DNA of 64,000 nucleotides from VRUE01 sp963807425. Lineage in GTDB: Bacteria > Actinomycetota > Thermoleophilia > Solirubrobacterales > 70-9. The translations under genes were made by a program, and so were the position numbers. The notes under the pieces are model-generated. The model saw nothing but the letters and a program-made list of their open reading frames with translations. It was not told the DNA's origin and made no database searches. This document shows positions 33,489 through 41,976 of the stretch, one piece after another; position 1 is the stretch's first letter; each line of letters begins with the position of its first letter. The DNA lies in the NCBI GenBank assembly GCA_963807425.1, contig CAWEBZ010000005.1:62001-126000 (forward strand), read 5' to 3'.

Positions 33489-33531
33489 AAGCGGCCGATG
33501 GAATTCGAACCCACGACCTTCTGCATGGCAA
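33489..33531 (-). pseudogene. 3' fragment of a tRNA-Gly gene (possible attachment-site remnant)
   Basis: 43 bases match the 3' end of the intact tRNA-Gly(GCC) at 40931-40973, with two differences, in the same orientation. The match starts with AA after the tRNA 3' end, covers the acceptor 3' strand, T-arm, variable loop and anticodon 3' stem, and stops at the 5' edge of the anticodon loop. The 5' half is absent. This is what remains when an element integrates at a tRNA anticodon loop. Confidence 0.75.
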
Positions 33532-34863
33532 TTACAGAGGCCTCCGAGAGCCGCGGGTCGCAACAGCCAGGCTTGCGGCAACCCTAGGATCGAATTGAGT
33601 GCCCGCACAGGCCCGCACCTCGGCTAGGGCCGCCTCGACCGGCATCGCCTCTCGGTAGGAACGGGTGGTGGTCATTGCGCTGAAGGCATCGCAGCAAGCG
33701 ACGATCCGCGCCTCGATCGGAATCTCCTCGCCGGCCAGACCGTCCGGGTAGCCGCTGCCGTCGTAGTGCTCGTGCGAGGAGCGGACGATGCGTCCGACCT
33801 CGGAGAGCACGCCACCCACCCGGTTCAGCATCTCCTCCCCCTCGATCGTATGCCGGTACATCACCTGCCACTCATCCGGGTCGAGCGGCCCCGCCTTGTT
33901 GATGATCTCCTTCGGCACGGCGATCTTGCCGACGTCGTGCAGCAGGGCCGCGAACTCAACGTTGCGGCGCTGCCGGTGGTTGAGTCCGAGGCGGTCGGAG
34001 ACCGCCAGCGAGAGCTCGACTACGCCACGGCTGTGGCTGCCCGTGTAGGCGTCGTCGGCCTCGACCACGTCACCCAGCAGCATCGCCGTCCCGCGATAGG
34101 CGCTGCTCAACTCGATCGCCTGGTCAACTCGCGCCTGGCGCTCGCGGGAAAGCACGGCGAGCACCGTCGCCAGGGGGAGGATCAGGAGCGCCAGCGCCGG
34201 GCCGATCTGGATCGCCGCGAAAGCGACCAGCAGCCCGATCGGAGCCAGCGCCCCGTCCAGCGCATAAACCGGCGCGACGAGTCCACTGAGAGTGCGCACC
34301 GAGACGCCATCGATTAAGCGCTCCCGGATCGCGGCCGGGACGAAGTCGAAGGCGAACTGAGCCAGCAGGGCGACCAGGTAGACCGGCCACTCGTCCCAGG
34401 AGAAGACCTGGGCGCCGGCCGCGACCAGGACCAGCGCCGGGCCGACGGCGTGCCAGCAGTCCCCCAAGGCATGGAAGGAGCGGTGGACGCTGGTGTGGCC
34501 GCTGGCATAGTCGAATCCCCGTCCCAGCAGATCGCCGCAGGCGACGGCCAGCGGCACCGCCGGGGTCGGAAGGAGGAAGAGCATGGGCACCAGGACCAGC
34601 TCGGTCGGGACCGTATGGCCGTCGGCGATGTCGAACTTCGCCCTGCTACAGACGACGTACGCGCCGATCAGGATCGCCAGGGTGGGCACGTCGAGTGCAC
34701 GGGGAGACGGCAGCATCAGGGCCATCGCTACGGCAACGACGACGAATCCGAAGGCGAGGGCCGTCTCGACCAGCCGTTCGACGCCCTGCGCACGCAGCTG
34801 CACTCGCTCGCGCCCGCGAGCGAAGAGATGCTCGACGTCTTCTATCTGCGAGACGAGTGCCAT
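33532..34863 (-). CDS. Membrane HD-GYP domain protein (likely c-di-GMP phosphodiesterase)
   Basis: 443 residues. Residues about 30-240 contain six or more membrane segments (for example LAFGFVVVAVAMALMLP and LVAFAAIQIGPALALLILPL). The C-terminal 190 residues are an HD-GYP domain: ALLHDVGKIAVPKEIINKAG, YRHTIEGEEML, SSHEHYDGSGYPDGLAGEEI and DAFSAMTTTRSYR. The GYP motif predicts hydrolysis of cyclic di-GMP. The first His of the usual HHE is Ser, a variant I believe is common in actinobacteria. The stop codon falls just at the tRNA-Gly fragment. It is divergent from a c-di-GMP riboswitch, so both may belong to one circuit. Confidence 0.88.
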   Translation of the reverse strand: MALVSQIEDVEHLFARGRERVQLRAQGVERLVETALAFGFVVVAVAMALMLPSPRALDVPTLAILIGAYVVCSRAKFDIADGHTVPTELVLVPMLFLLPTPAVPLAVACGDLLGRGFDYASGHTSVHRSFHALGDCWHAVGPALVLVAAGAQVFSWDEWPVYLVALLAQFAFDFVPAAIRERLIDGVSVRTLSGLVAPVYALDGALAPIGLLVAFAAIQIGPALALLILPLATVLAVLSRERQARVDQAIELSSAYRGTAMLLGDVVEADDAYTGSHSRGVVELSLAVSDRLGLNHRQRRNVEFAALLHDVGKIAVPKEIINKAGPLDPDEWQVMYRHTIEGEEMLNRVGGVLSEVGRIVRSSHEHYDGSGYPDGLAGEEIPIEARIVACCDAFSAMTTTRSYREAMPVEAALAEVRACAGTQFDPRVAASLAVATRGSRRPL

Positions 34864-35040
34864 TCGATGCGGCCGGCGTTCAACCGCGCAGTTTCATCGA
34901 CTGACGAGGCAGAAGGATGAGTTCCGCAAAGCGAATCGGCAATACGCCAGGCACGAAGACCACAGAATTCGGTAGCCGTGTGTATGAAATCTATTCCGGC
35001 CGGTGGAGTCTGAGCCGATCATCTGCGCGCTGCACACATA

Positions 35041-35140
35041 AGTCAGCTGAATAAGGGCAAACCTGTCGCGAGGCAGGGACGCAAAGTTGGAGATCTCGTG
35101 CTCGGCTCGAGACGGCTCGACCGCCAGCTTGGTTTGACGA
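35041..35140 (+). promoter_or_regulatory. c-di-GMP-I (GEMM) riboswitch
   Basis: The two hallmark strings of the class I aptamer are present in order: AGGGCAAACC (about 35054-35063) and GGGACGCAAAG (about 35077-35087). Between them CCTGTC-GCGA-GGCAGG forms a 6-bp hairpin with a GNRA tetraloop, as in the Vc2 structure. AAGTTGG pairs with CCAGCTT to form the next helix, and GTCA with TGAC can close P1. CAAACC and GGTTTG could form a competing helix. A secreted-protein gene follows at 35176. Confidence 0.85.
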
Positions 35141-35175
35141 CCAGGCTTTTTGGCCTGCGACAAGGAGGTTTGCCC

Positions 35176-35793
35176 ATGCCCCGCCCAGTCCTCAGCTCGA
35201 ACCGCAACAGACTGGCCACTCTGCTGATCCCCGCACTGCTGGCGCTGGCCGTCTTCGCCGGCTCCGCTCAGGCATGCTCATACTCCGGCGCCAAGACGGT
35301 GTTCAGCCCCTGGGGAGACCAGCGCAACTACGTTCTCGCCCCAGACGGCGGCTTTGAGGCCGGCGGCTCCGGCTGGAAGTTGAGCCGCGGCGCGGCAATT
35401 GTCGAAGGCAACGAGAGCTATTACCTCAACGATGCCGGGGACTCCAAGTCGCTATCCCTCCCCGCCGGCAGCTCGGCCGTCAGCCCACCAGTCTGCATGG
35501 CGATCGACACGCCCTCATTCCGGTTGGTCGCCCGCAACAGCGGCAATCCGTCCTCGCAGCTGCGCGTGGAAGCCGTCTACAAGCTGCTCGGCCTATTGCG
35601 CACGAAGACGACCGGCACCCTCCGCGCCGGTGCCACCTGGGCACCGACCCAGTCGGTTTCCACCGTGCTCACCCTTTCGACCATAGTCGGAACGCTGATC
35701 CCAAGTGCGATCGAAATCCGCTTCACCCCGCTCGACTCGAGCGGCCAGTGGCAGGTCGACGACGTCTACATCGATCCCTTCCGCCGCGGCTAG
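35176..35793 (+). CDS. Secreted protein under a c-di-GMP riboswitch
   Basis: 205 residues from an ATG with AAGGAGG upstream. The signal peptide is clear (LATLLIPALLALAVFAGSAQ then AC). The mature part contains DGGFEAGGSGWKLSRGAAI and IEIRFTPLDSSGQWQVDDVY, the start and end pattern of carbohydrate-binding-like jelly-roll domains. It may act in adhesion or in the extracellular matrix, which suits control by c-di-GMP. It stands alone; the next feature is the IS element. No catalytic motif is seen. Confidence 0.8.
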   Translation: MPRPVLSSNRNRLATLLIPALLALAVFAGSAQACSYSGAKTVFSPWGDQRNYVLAPDGGFEAGGSGWKLSRGAAIVEGNESYYLNDAGDSKSLSLPAGSSAVSPPVCMAIDTPSFRLVARNSGNPSSQLRVEAVYKLLGLLRTKTTGTLRAGATWAPTQSVSTVLTLSTIVGTLIPSAIEIRFTPLDSSGQWQVDDVYIDPFRRG

Positions 35794-35811
35794 CTGACAC
35801 GCCCACACACC

Positions 35812-36804
35812 TTGTGAACGGCTGAGAGGCATCCGGGCCCTCCAAAAGGCTTGTGGTTCTGACGCCCAAGCAAGGAGGACCCGGATGAAGGTTCACGGTA
35901 ACGCCGCTCTCGGACCAGCGGGACGGCTGGCGCTGGTGCAGGCGATCGAGTCGGGGATGACGTTGCCCGCGACTGCCCATCGCTGGTGGCATCGCTATCG
36001 ACTCGCCAGCGAGGCCGAGCGTCAAGCAGGACATTGGCTTAGAGACCGGCCCTGCACGCCGCATCGCCAACCGCGACGGCTCACCCCCGCCGAAGAGGAG
36101 CCGATTCTGCGGGCGCGGTGGGAGACCAATCTCGGCCCAGGCCGTCTGGCGGGGATCTGCCGGCGCTCGCGCTCGACGATCTGGAAGGTGCTGCATCGTC
36201 ACGGGCTCTCTCGGCGCCGGGGACCCGGGCGTGAGACCTACCGCCGCTATGAGTGGTCTCGCCCCGGGGCCCTCCTGCACGTCGACGTCGCCCGCCTGGC
36301 TCGATTCGAGCGCCCCGGGCACGCGGTCACCGGCGACCGCTCCACGACCGGCGCCGAGAAGCGGGCCGGCTGGGGCTACGTCTACCTGCACTGCGTAATC
36401 GACGACAACTCCCGCTACGCCTACGTCGAGCAGCACCGAAACCAGAGCGGGGAGACCGCCGCCGCGGTGCTGGGGCGGGCGATCGAGCACCTCGCCGCCC
36501 ACGGCGTCGAGGGACCGGAGGCGGTGATGAGCGACAACGCCTTCGCCTACACGAAGTCGGCCGCGTTCAGAGCGACGCTCGAGCACCACGGCGCTCGCCA
36601 CATTCTCATTCCCGCCTACACGCCGCGCTGGAATGGCAAGGTGGAGCGCTTTATCCAGACTCTGAAGAGGGAGTGGGCCTACGCCCACTCCTGGCCCAAC
36701 TCAACCGAGCGGACCAGGGCCCTGGCATCCTTCCTGCGCTACTACAACCGGCGTCGCCCTCACAGCTCGCTGGGAGACCGGCCGCCGATCAGCCGTGTTC
36801 ATAA
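35812..36804 (+). mobile_element. IS481-type insertion sequence
   Basis: About 993 bases with imperfect terminal repeats: TTGTGAACGGCTG at the left end and, reverse-complemented, TTATGAACACGGCTG at the right, differing by a two-base gap and one substitution. The right repeat lies inside the end of the transposase frame, as is common in this family. No target duplication is obvious. The ends are approximate. Confidence 0.6.
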
Positions 36805-36826
36805 CGTCTGGGGGCAGGACAGCTAG
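35885..36826 (+). CDS. IS481-family transposase
   Basis: 313 residues. The DDE core is intact: first Asp in LLHVDVARLARF, second in AVMSDNAFAYTKS, and Glu in YTPRWNGKVERFIQTLKREW, followed by FLRYYNRRRPHSSLGDRPP. The N-terminal helix-turn-helix appears shortened: GMTLPATAHRWWHRYRLAS lacks the roughly ten residues that usually come between TL and PATAHRWW. The protein may therefore bind ends poorly and be inactive. An AAGGAGG site precedes the ATG. Confidence 0.9.
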   Translation: MKVHGNAALGPAGRLALVQAIESGMTLPATAHRWWHRYRLASEAERQAGHWLRDRPCTPHRQPRRLTPAEEEPILRARWETNLGPGRLAGICRRSRSTIWKVLHRHGLSRRRGPGRETYRRYEWSRPGALLHVDVARLARFERPGHAVTGDRSTTGAEKRAGWGYVYLHCVIDDNSRYAYVEQHRNQSGETAAAVLGRAIEHLAAHGVEGPEAVMSDNAFAYTKSAAFRATLEHHGARHILIPAYTPRWNGKVERFIQTLKREWAYAHSWPNSTERTRALASFLRYYNRRRPHSSLGDRPPISRVHNVWGQDS

Positions 36827-36991
36827 CGGCGGGCGGCTCCCCGCTGGAGCCGACCAGGCGACGGCGATCCCGGAGCCGCCAGGAACAGCCCGCAGGGCAG
36901 CGAGCTAAGCGCGAACAACGGGGCCGGCACTGATCGAGCCCGTGCGGCCCGGCCGTCCTCCGACCGCGGGCGACCCTATTGTGGCCCGCCC

Positions 36992-38662
36992 TTGTACGAC
37001 GCCTCTCAGCACCTGATCGGCGGCAGGGCGCGTGCCCGATCGCTTCCGGATTGGCCCGATGCCCGACCCCTCCGCTCATGGCAGGAGGAGGCGACCGAGG
37101 CCGTGCGGGCGCACTCGGCCACCAGCTTCTTGGCCTCGGCTACGCCGGCGGCCGGCAAGACCACCTTCGGCCTGCACATCGCCCACCGGATGCTGAGCGC
37201 CAAGTTCGTCTCGCGCGTTGTCGTGGCCGGCCCGACCACCCACATCTGCCGCCAGTGGGCCGCCGACGCGGGCCGCTACGGCATCGACCTCGAGCCAAAC
37301 AGGCCAAACTCGGACGGGCCGGAGTCGGCCGACTTCCACGGCGTCGCCGTCACCTACCAGACGATCGCGGCCGGGCCGGATACGCACCGACTGGCCGCCG
37401 GCCGCCGGCCGACCCTGCTGATCGCCGACGAGCCGCACCACATGGGCGATCAGGCCGCCTGGGGCCTGCAAGCACGCAAGGCCTTCGACGGCGCCCGCTT
37501 CCGTCTGCTTCTCTCGGGCACGCCCTTCCGCTCCGACAACTCGGCCATTCCCTGGGTTACCTACGACGAGGACGGCCTCAGCAGGGCCGACTACACCTAC
37601 GGCTATCCGCAGGCGCTGGTCGACCGGGTGTGCCGCCCGATCACCTTCCTGCCCTATGACGGCGAGATGGAGTGGATCTCGGACGGTCGGCTGCGCAGCG
37701 CCGACTTCGACCTTGCCTTGCCGGGGGCGGAGGCGGCCCGGCGCCTGCGGACGGCGCTCAGCCCGGATGGCGAGTGGATGGGCGAGGTGCTGCGCGACGG
37801 CGATGCCAGGCTGAGCGCGGTGCGCGCCGACGGGCACCCTGACGCAGGCGGCCTGGTCATCGCCTCCGACCAGGATCACGCGCGGACGATTGCGGCGCGG
37901 CTCGGGTCGGTCTCGGGAGAGCAACCCGAGCTGGTGATGAGTGACGAGCCCGGTGCCAGCCGGCGCATCGCCGATTTCGCCTCCTCCGATCGACGCTGGC
38001 TGGTCTCGGTCTTGATGGTCTCAGAGGGCGTCGACATCCCCCGCCTGCGGGTCGGTGTCTACGCGACGGCGGCCCGGACCGAGCTCTTCTTCCGCCAAGT
38101 GGTCGGGCGCTTCATCCGGACCATCCCAGGGCCGCGCCACCAGATGAGCTACCTCCTGATGCCGGCCGACTCTCGGCTGAAGGCACTCGCCCACGAGATC
38201 GAGCTGGAGCGCCGTCACGCGCTCGACCTCTTGCCGGACGCCGAGGAGGAAGAGGTCGAGATGGACGACTCCGACCCGGAGCTGCCCGAGCCGGGTGGCG
38301 GCTTTGCCGCCCTGAGCTCGGGCGACGCCGAGCTGGACGAGGCGATCATGAGCGAGACCGCGCTTCAGCTCTTCCCGACCGATGATCCCGAGCCGGGTGC
38401 GAAGAGGGCGGCCGCCCTCGCCAGGCCCGAAGCCGTGCCGAAAGACCTCGAACCCGAACGGGAGTCGGCCTACGCAACCCGAGAGCGACTGCGCGGCGAG
38501 CGTAGCCGCCTGGTCGCCGACGTCGCCCGGCGCACAGGCAAGTCGCACCGGGAGGTCCAGGCCCGCATCAATCGCGCCACCCAGACGCGCTCGGTCGCCA
38601 GCGCCACCATCGAGCAACTCGAGCGCGGCAATACGATGCTGCGCCGCGAGTTGTGGCGGTGA
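36992..38662 (+). CDS. SF2 DEAD/DEAH-type helicase
   Basis: 556 residues. Motif I is SATPAAGKTTFGLHIAH, motif II IADEPHHMGD, motif III LLLSGTPFRSD, and the second RecA domain carries VSVLMVSEGVDIPRLRVGVY with the arginine finger region RQVVGRFIRTIPG. This is the Res/type III-restriction style of helicase. An acidic linker follows (DAEEEEVEMDDSDPELPEPG), then a C-terminal helical tail with VADVARRTGKSHREVQARI. The TTG start at 36992 is weakly supported. Possible roles are DNA repair or phage defence; no methylase or nuclease partner is adjacent. Confidence 0.82.
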   Translation: MYDASQHLIGGRARARSLPDWPDARPLRSWQEEATEAVRAHSATSFLASATPAAGKTTFGLHIAHRMLSAKFVSRVVVAGPTTHICRQWAADAGRYGIDLEPNRPNSDGPESADFHGVAVTYQTIAAGPDTHRLAAGRRPTLLIADEPHHMGDQAAWGLQARKAFDGARFRLLLSGTPFRSDNSAIPWVTYDEDGLSRADYTYGYPQALVDRVCRPITFLPYDGEMEWISDGRLRSADFDLALPGAEAARRLRTALSPDGEWMGEVLRDGDARLSAVRADGHPDAGGLVIASDQDHARTIAARLGSVSGEQPELVMSDEPGASRRIADFASSDRRWLVSVLMVSEGVDIPRLRVGVYATAARTELFFRQVVGRFIRTIPGPRHQMSYLLMPADSRLKALAHEIELERRHALDLLPDAEEEEVEMDDSDPELPEPGGGFAALSSGDAELDEAIMSETALQLFPTDDPEPGAKRAAALARPEAVPKDLEPERESAYATRERLRGERSRLVADVARRTGKSHREVQARINRATQTRSVASATIEQLERGNTMLRRELWR

Positions 38663-38831
38663 GATCCACCCTCGCGCCGATTTTGGGCACTCGTACCCGG
38701 AAAGCCACGGAACTCCGGCGGAGAAGTGCCCGAAATCCGAGGTGGCGGTTTGATTGCCGACGCGGCGAGCTCGCGATCGGGGCTCTCGCCGAGCGGCTCA
38801 GAAAGCTGGGTCCGGTCAGTACGCTCACGCT

Positions 38832-39383
38832 ATGCGACCCCTTCGTTATTCCATCAACGTCACTTTGGACGGATGCTGCGATCACCGTGCAATATCCCCG
38901 GACGAGGAGACCCATCGTCACGCGACGGAGGGTCTCGAGCAGGCCGATGCCCTCCTCCTCGGCCGGGTGACCTACGAGTTGATGGAGTCAGCCTGGCGGC
39001 CGCCCGGGCAGATGGATGCGATGCCCGATTGGATGGCGCCTTTCGGCCGCACGATCGACGCAATGAAGAAGTACGTCGTGTCGAGCACCCTGGACCGGGT
39101 CGATTGGAACGCGGAGCTCGTGCACGGGGATCTCGGGGAGGCAGTTCAGGAGCTGAAGCAAGAGCCGGGCAAGGGACTGGGCGTGGGAGGCGTGCAGCTC
39201 CCGCTGGCGCTGGCTGAGCTGGGGCTGATCGATGAGTACGAGTTCGTCGTGCACCCCAGGCTGGTGGGCCATGGGCCGACGTTGTTCGCGGGGCTCTCGA
39301 AGCCTCTCGACTTGAGGCTCGTGAGCCGGCAGGAGTTCGCCTCAGGGGCGGTGGCGATGCGGTACGAGCCTCGGGCTTCCTAG
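38832..39383 (+). CDS. Dihydrofolate reductase-like (RibD C-terminal) protein
   Basis: 183 residues from the ATG at 38832. MRPLRYSINVTLDGCCDHR, then ADALLLGRVTYELMESAW and YVVSSTLDRVDWNAELVHGD are the pattern of the RibD_C/YyaP group of DHFR-fold reductases. GVGGVQLPLALAELGLIDEY replaces the usual GSxxL/V cofactor block. These proteins are common single-gene reductases in actinobacteria with unknown substrates. The longer frame to 38754 has no support. It converges on glyA. Confidence 0.85.
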   Translation: MRPLRYSINVTLDGCCDHRAISPDEETHRHATEGLEQADALLLGRVTYELMESAWRPPGQMDAMPDWMAPFGRTIDAMKKYVVSSTLDRVDWNAELVHGDLGEAVQELKQEPGKGLGVGGVQLPLALAELGLIDEYEFVVHPRLVGHGPTLFAGLSKPLDLRLVSRQEFASGAVAMRYEPRAS

Positions 39384-39462
39384 AGGCGCTGGCGCCACAA
39401 GCGAGCAGCCTCCAGGGCTCACCTGGCCGGCTGTGCCCCGCCTCGATCTGCACGGAACCGTT

Positions 39463-40899
39463 TCAGACGACGAGATCTGGATACAGCGGGTACGCCGCCG
39501 TGAGCTCCTCGACGGCCGCACGCACCTTGCCGACCAACGCGTCCGGAAGCACCGGCTTCCCCCGGTCGTCCTCGATCGGCGCGACCGCCCCTAGGACGGC
39601 GGTGATCAGCCCGGCGATCTGGCCCATCGCCTCCTCGCCGAGGCCGCGCGTGGTCAGGGCCGCGGTCCCGAGCCGGATGCCACTCGTGAACCACGGGCCG
39701 TTCGGGTCGTACGGCAAGACGTTGCGGTTGAGCACGATGTTGCACTGGCGCAGCGCCGCCTCTGCTTGGCGGCCGTTGAGACCGTGCGGGCGCACGTCCA
39801 CCAGCAGCAGATGGTTGTCGGTCCCGCCGGTCTGCAGCACCTCGCCGCCGGCCAGGAGCGCCTCGGCCAGCGCGCGCGCGTTCGCGACGATCGCCGCCGC
39901 GTAGTCGCGGAACGATGGAGCGAGCGCTTCATGGAATGCCACGGCCTTCGCCGCCATGACGTGGGCCAGCGGGCCACCGAGGATCATCGGGCACCCCCGG
40001 TCAACGGCATCCGCGAACTCGCTGGTGCACAGCACGAGACCGCCCCGGGGGCCGCGTAGCGTCTTGTGCGTCGTCGACGTGACGACATCGGCGTACGGAA
40101 CAGGGTCGAACTCGTCCTGGAAGACGCCGCCGGCCACGAGACCCGCGAAGTGGGCCATGTCGACCATGAACACCGCGCCGACCTCGTCCGCGATCTCGCG
40201 AAAGCGGCGGAAGTCGATCTTGCGCGGGTAGGAGCTGTGGCCCGCGAGGATGAGCAGCGGGCGGGTTTCCAGCGCCAGCTCGCGCACCCGGTCGTAGTCG
40301 AGCAGGCCCGACTCCGGATCCACGCCGTACGGGACGACCTCGAAGAGCTTGGCGGACAGGTTGGCCCGCATGCCATGGGTCAGGTGGCCGCCGGAGGTCA
40401 ACTCCATCGCGAGCATGCGCTGGTTGACGAGGCGCTGGCGCAGCGCCTCCCACTGCTCCGCCGACAGGAGCCGCGTGTCCCGCACCCCCTGCTCCTCGAG
40501 GAACGGCTTCTCGACGCGCTCGGCGAGGATCGCCGAGAAGGCGACGAGGTTGGCGTCGGCACCGCTGTGCGGCTGCATGTACGCGTGGTCCGCCCCGAAC
40601 AGCTCCTGAGCCAGCGACGCCGCGGCCCCCTCGACCGTGTCGACGTTCTCGCAGCCTGCGTACCAGCGCTTGCCCGTGGCGCCCTCGGCGTACTTGTCCG
40701 TCATCCACTGGCCCATTGCCAGCTGGACGGCCAGCGAGCTGTAGTTCTCGCTCGCGATCAGCTTCAGCGCGTGTCGCTGGTCCTCGAGTTCGCTGCGGAT
40801 CGCGGTAGCCACCTCCGGCGCCACGCCAGCGACTACCTCGAGTGCGGCCTCAAAGGCCGTGCTGGCCAGCGATGTGTCACTGGTGGCGTCAGGCGACAT
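39463..40899 (-). CDS. glyA: Serine hydroxymethyltransferase, long form
   Basis: PLP enzyme that converts serine and THF to glycine and methylene-THF. 478 residues, about 60 more than typical GlyA, the excess being mainly an insert near residues 120-165 (AERVEKPFLEEQGVRDTRLL then SAEQWEALRQRLVNQRM). The core is intact: LIASENYSSLAVQLAMGQWM, YAEGATGKRWYAGCENVDTV, VDMAHFAGLVAGG and the PLP Lys in TSTTHKTLRGPRGG. The ATG at 40897-40899 is preferred; the longer frame reads antisense into tRNA-Gly. An intact tRNA-Gly lies directly upstream. Confidence 0.93.
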   Translation of the reverse strand: MSPDATSDTSLASTAFEAALEVVAGVAPEVATAIRSELEDQRHALKLIASENYSSLAVQLAMGQWMTDKYAEGATGKRWYAGCENVDTVEGAAASLAQELFGADHAYMQPHSGADANLVAFSAILAERVEKPFLEEQGVRDTRLLSAEQWEALRQRLVNQRMLAMELTSGGHLTHGMRANLSAKLFEVVPYGVDPESGLLDYDRVRELALETRPLLILAGHSSYPRKIDFRRFREIADEVGAVFMVDMAHFAGLVAGGVFQDEFDPVPYADVVTSTTHKTLRGPRGGLVLCTSEFADAVDRGCPMILGGPLAHVMAAKAVAFHEALAPSFRDYAAAIVANARALAEALLAGGEVLQTGGTDNHLLLVDVRPHGLNGRQAEAALRQCNIVLNRNVLPYDPNGPWFTSGIRLGTAALTTRGLGEEAMGQIAGLITAVLGAVAPIEDDRGKPVLPDALVGKVRAAVEELTAAYPLYPDLVV

Positions 40900-40931
40900 G
40901 GAGCTCACCCTACCCAGGGGATTCGAAGCGA

Positions 40932-41005
40932 AGCGGCTGATGGGATTCGAACCCACGACCTTCTGCATGGCAAGCAGACGCTCTAGCCAGCTGAGCTACA
41001 GCCGC
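40932..41005 (-). tRNA. tRNA-Gly (anticodon GCC)
   Basis: 74 bases with perfect stems: acceptor GCGGCTG/CAGCCGC, D-stem GCTC/GAGC, anticodon arm TCTGC-TTGCCAT-GCAGA, T-arm GTGGG-TTCGAAT-CCCAT, discriminator U as expected for tRNA-Gly. No CCA is encoded. Its 3' 41 bases plus two flanking bases are repeated at 33489-33531. Confidence 0.95.
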
Positions 41006-41140
41006 ATCGGGGGCGAGTATAGCCGTGCGTGCCGGGTAGTCGGATGGGGCGGGCAGGTTTAGAGCTACCCAATATTTGGTATGTTGATTCTTGCCCCTGG
41101 AAGGGCGGTCGTCGGTAGCGAAGCGACAGGGAGGCTCACG

Positions 41141-41971
41141 ATGAATCGAAAGTTGGCAGTCCTAGTCGCATTGTTCCCAGTCATCATCGCCGCGGCGCTC
41201 TCCCCCTCCGTTGCGCTGGCCTGGGCACCCGCTGGCCAGGCGACCGTCCATCCTGGGGTACAAGTCTTCACCGAAGGCGCGCAGTGCACCTCCAACTTCG
41301 TCTTTGAGGACGCCTCCAGCGTCTACCTGGGACAGGCGGCGCACTGCTCGGGAACAGGCGGTCAGACCGAAACCGACGGCTGCAGCAGCGGCTCGCTGCC
41401 GCTCGGCACGCCGGTGAAAGTGACCGGCGCCAGCAAAGCGGGCACGCTCGCCTACAGCTCCTGGCTGACGATGCAGGCAAACGGGGAGACGAACCCCGAC
41501 GCCTGCGCCTTCAACGACTTCGCCCTGATCAGGATCGACCCGGCCGACATCGGCAGGGTCGATCCGTCGGTGCCGGGCTTCGGTGGACCGACCGGCGTAG
41601 GCGATGCCGGCGGCCTGGGCTCGACCGTGTACTCCTACGGCAACTCGGAACTGCGCGGTGGCATCACCAAGCTCAGCCCCAAGCAGGGCATCGTGGTCCA
41701 GAGCGAAGGTGGCGGCTGGAGCCACAACGTGGTCACGCTGTCGCCGGGGATCCCCGGCGACTCGGGCAGCGGCTTCCTCAATTCCTCGGGGGCGGCCCTG
41801 GGAGTGCTCAGCACCCTGCAGCTGGCCCCGCTGCCGGGTTCCAACGGAGTCGGCGACCTTGCCAAGGAGCTCGCCTACATGAGGGCCCACAGCCCGCTCT
41901 CCACGGTCCAGCTGGTCGCCGGGACCGAGCCGTTCAAAGCCAACCTGCTCGGCGCGATACTCGGCTCCTAG
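41141..41971 (+). CDS. Secreted trypsin-like serine protease
   Basis: 276 residues from an ATG with AGGGAGG upstream. The signal peptide is MNRKLAVLVALFPVIIAAA ending near SVALAWA. The S1 catalytic triad is visible: His in LGQAAHCSGTGG, Asp in FNDFALIRID, and Ser in GIPGDSGSGFLNSSG. Several Cys around the His and Asp loops could form disulfides. The mature enzyme should act outside the cell. The upstream AATATTTGGTATGTT stretch is AT-rich and may be the promoter. It lies outside the tRNA-bounded region and converges on the glyoxalase-like gene. Confidence 0.88.
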   Translation: MNRKLAVLVALFPVIIAAALSPSVALAWAPAGQATVHPGVQVFTEGAQCTSNFVFEDASSVYLGQAAHCSGTGGQTETDGCSSGSLPLGTPVKVTGASKAGTLAYSSWLTMQANGETNPDACAFNDFALIRIDPADIGRVDPSVPGFGGPTGVGDAGGLGSTVYSYGNSELRGGITKLSPKQGIVVQSEGGGWSHNVVTLSPGIPGDSGSGFLNSSGAALGVLSTLQLAPLPGSNGVGDLAKELAYMRAHSPLSTVQLVAGTEPFKANLLGAILGS

Positions 41972-41976
41972 CCCTC

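Larger units (their letters stand above)
33489..40973. mobile_element. Putative integrated island bounded by tRNA-Gly direct repeats
   Basis: The 43-base direct repeats at 33489-33531 and 40931-40973 bracket 7.4 kb. The intact tRNA-Gly keeps its 5' half outside, the inserted DNA lies on its 3' side, and the displaced 3' fragment is at the far end. The contents are an HD-GYP protein, a c-di-GMP riboswitch with a secreted protein, an IS481-type transposase, an SF2 helicase, a DHFR-like protein and glyA. No integrase is seen, so the element may be a decayed or mobilised remnant. Local GC looks similar to the rest. Confidence 0.45.
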
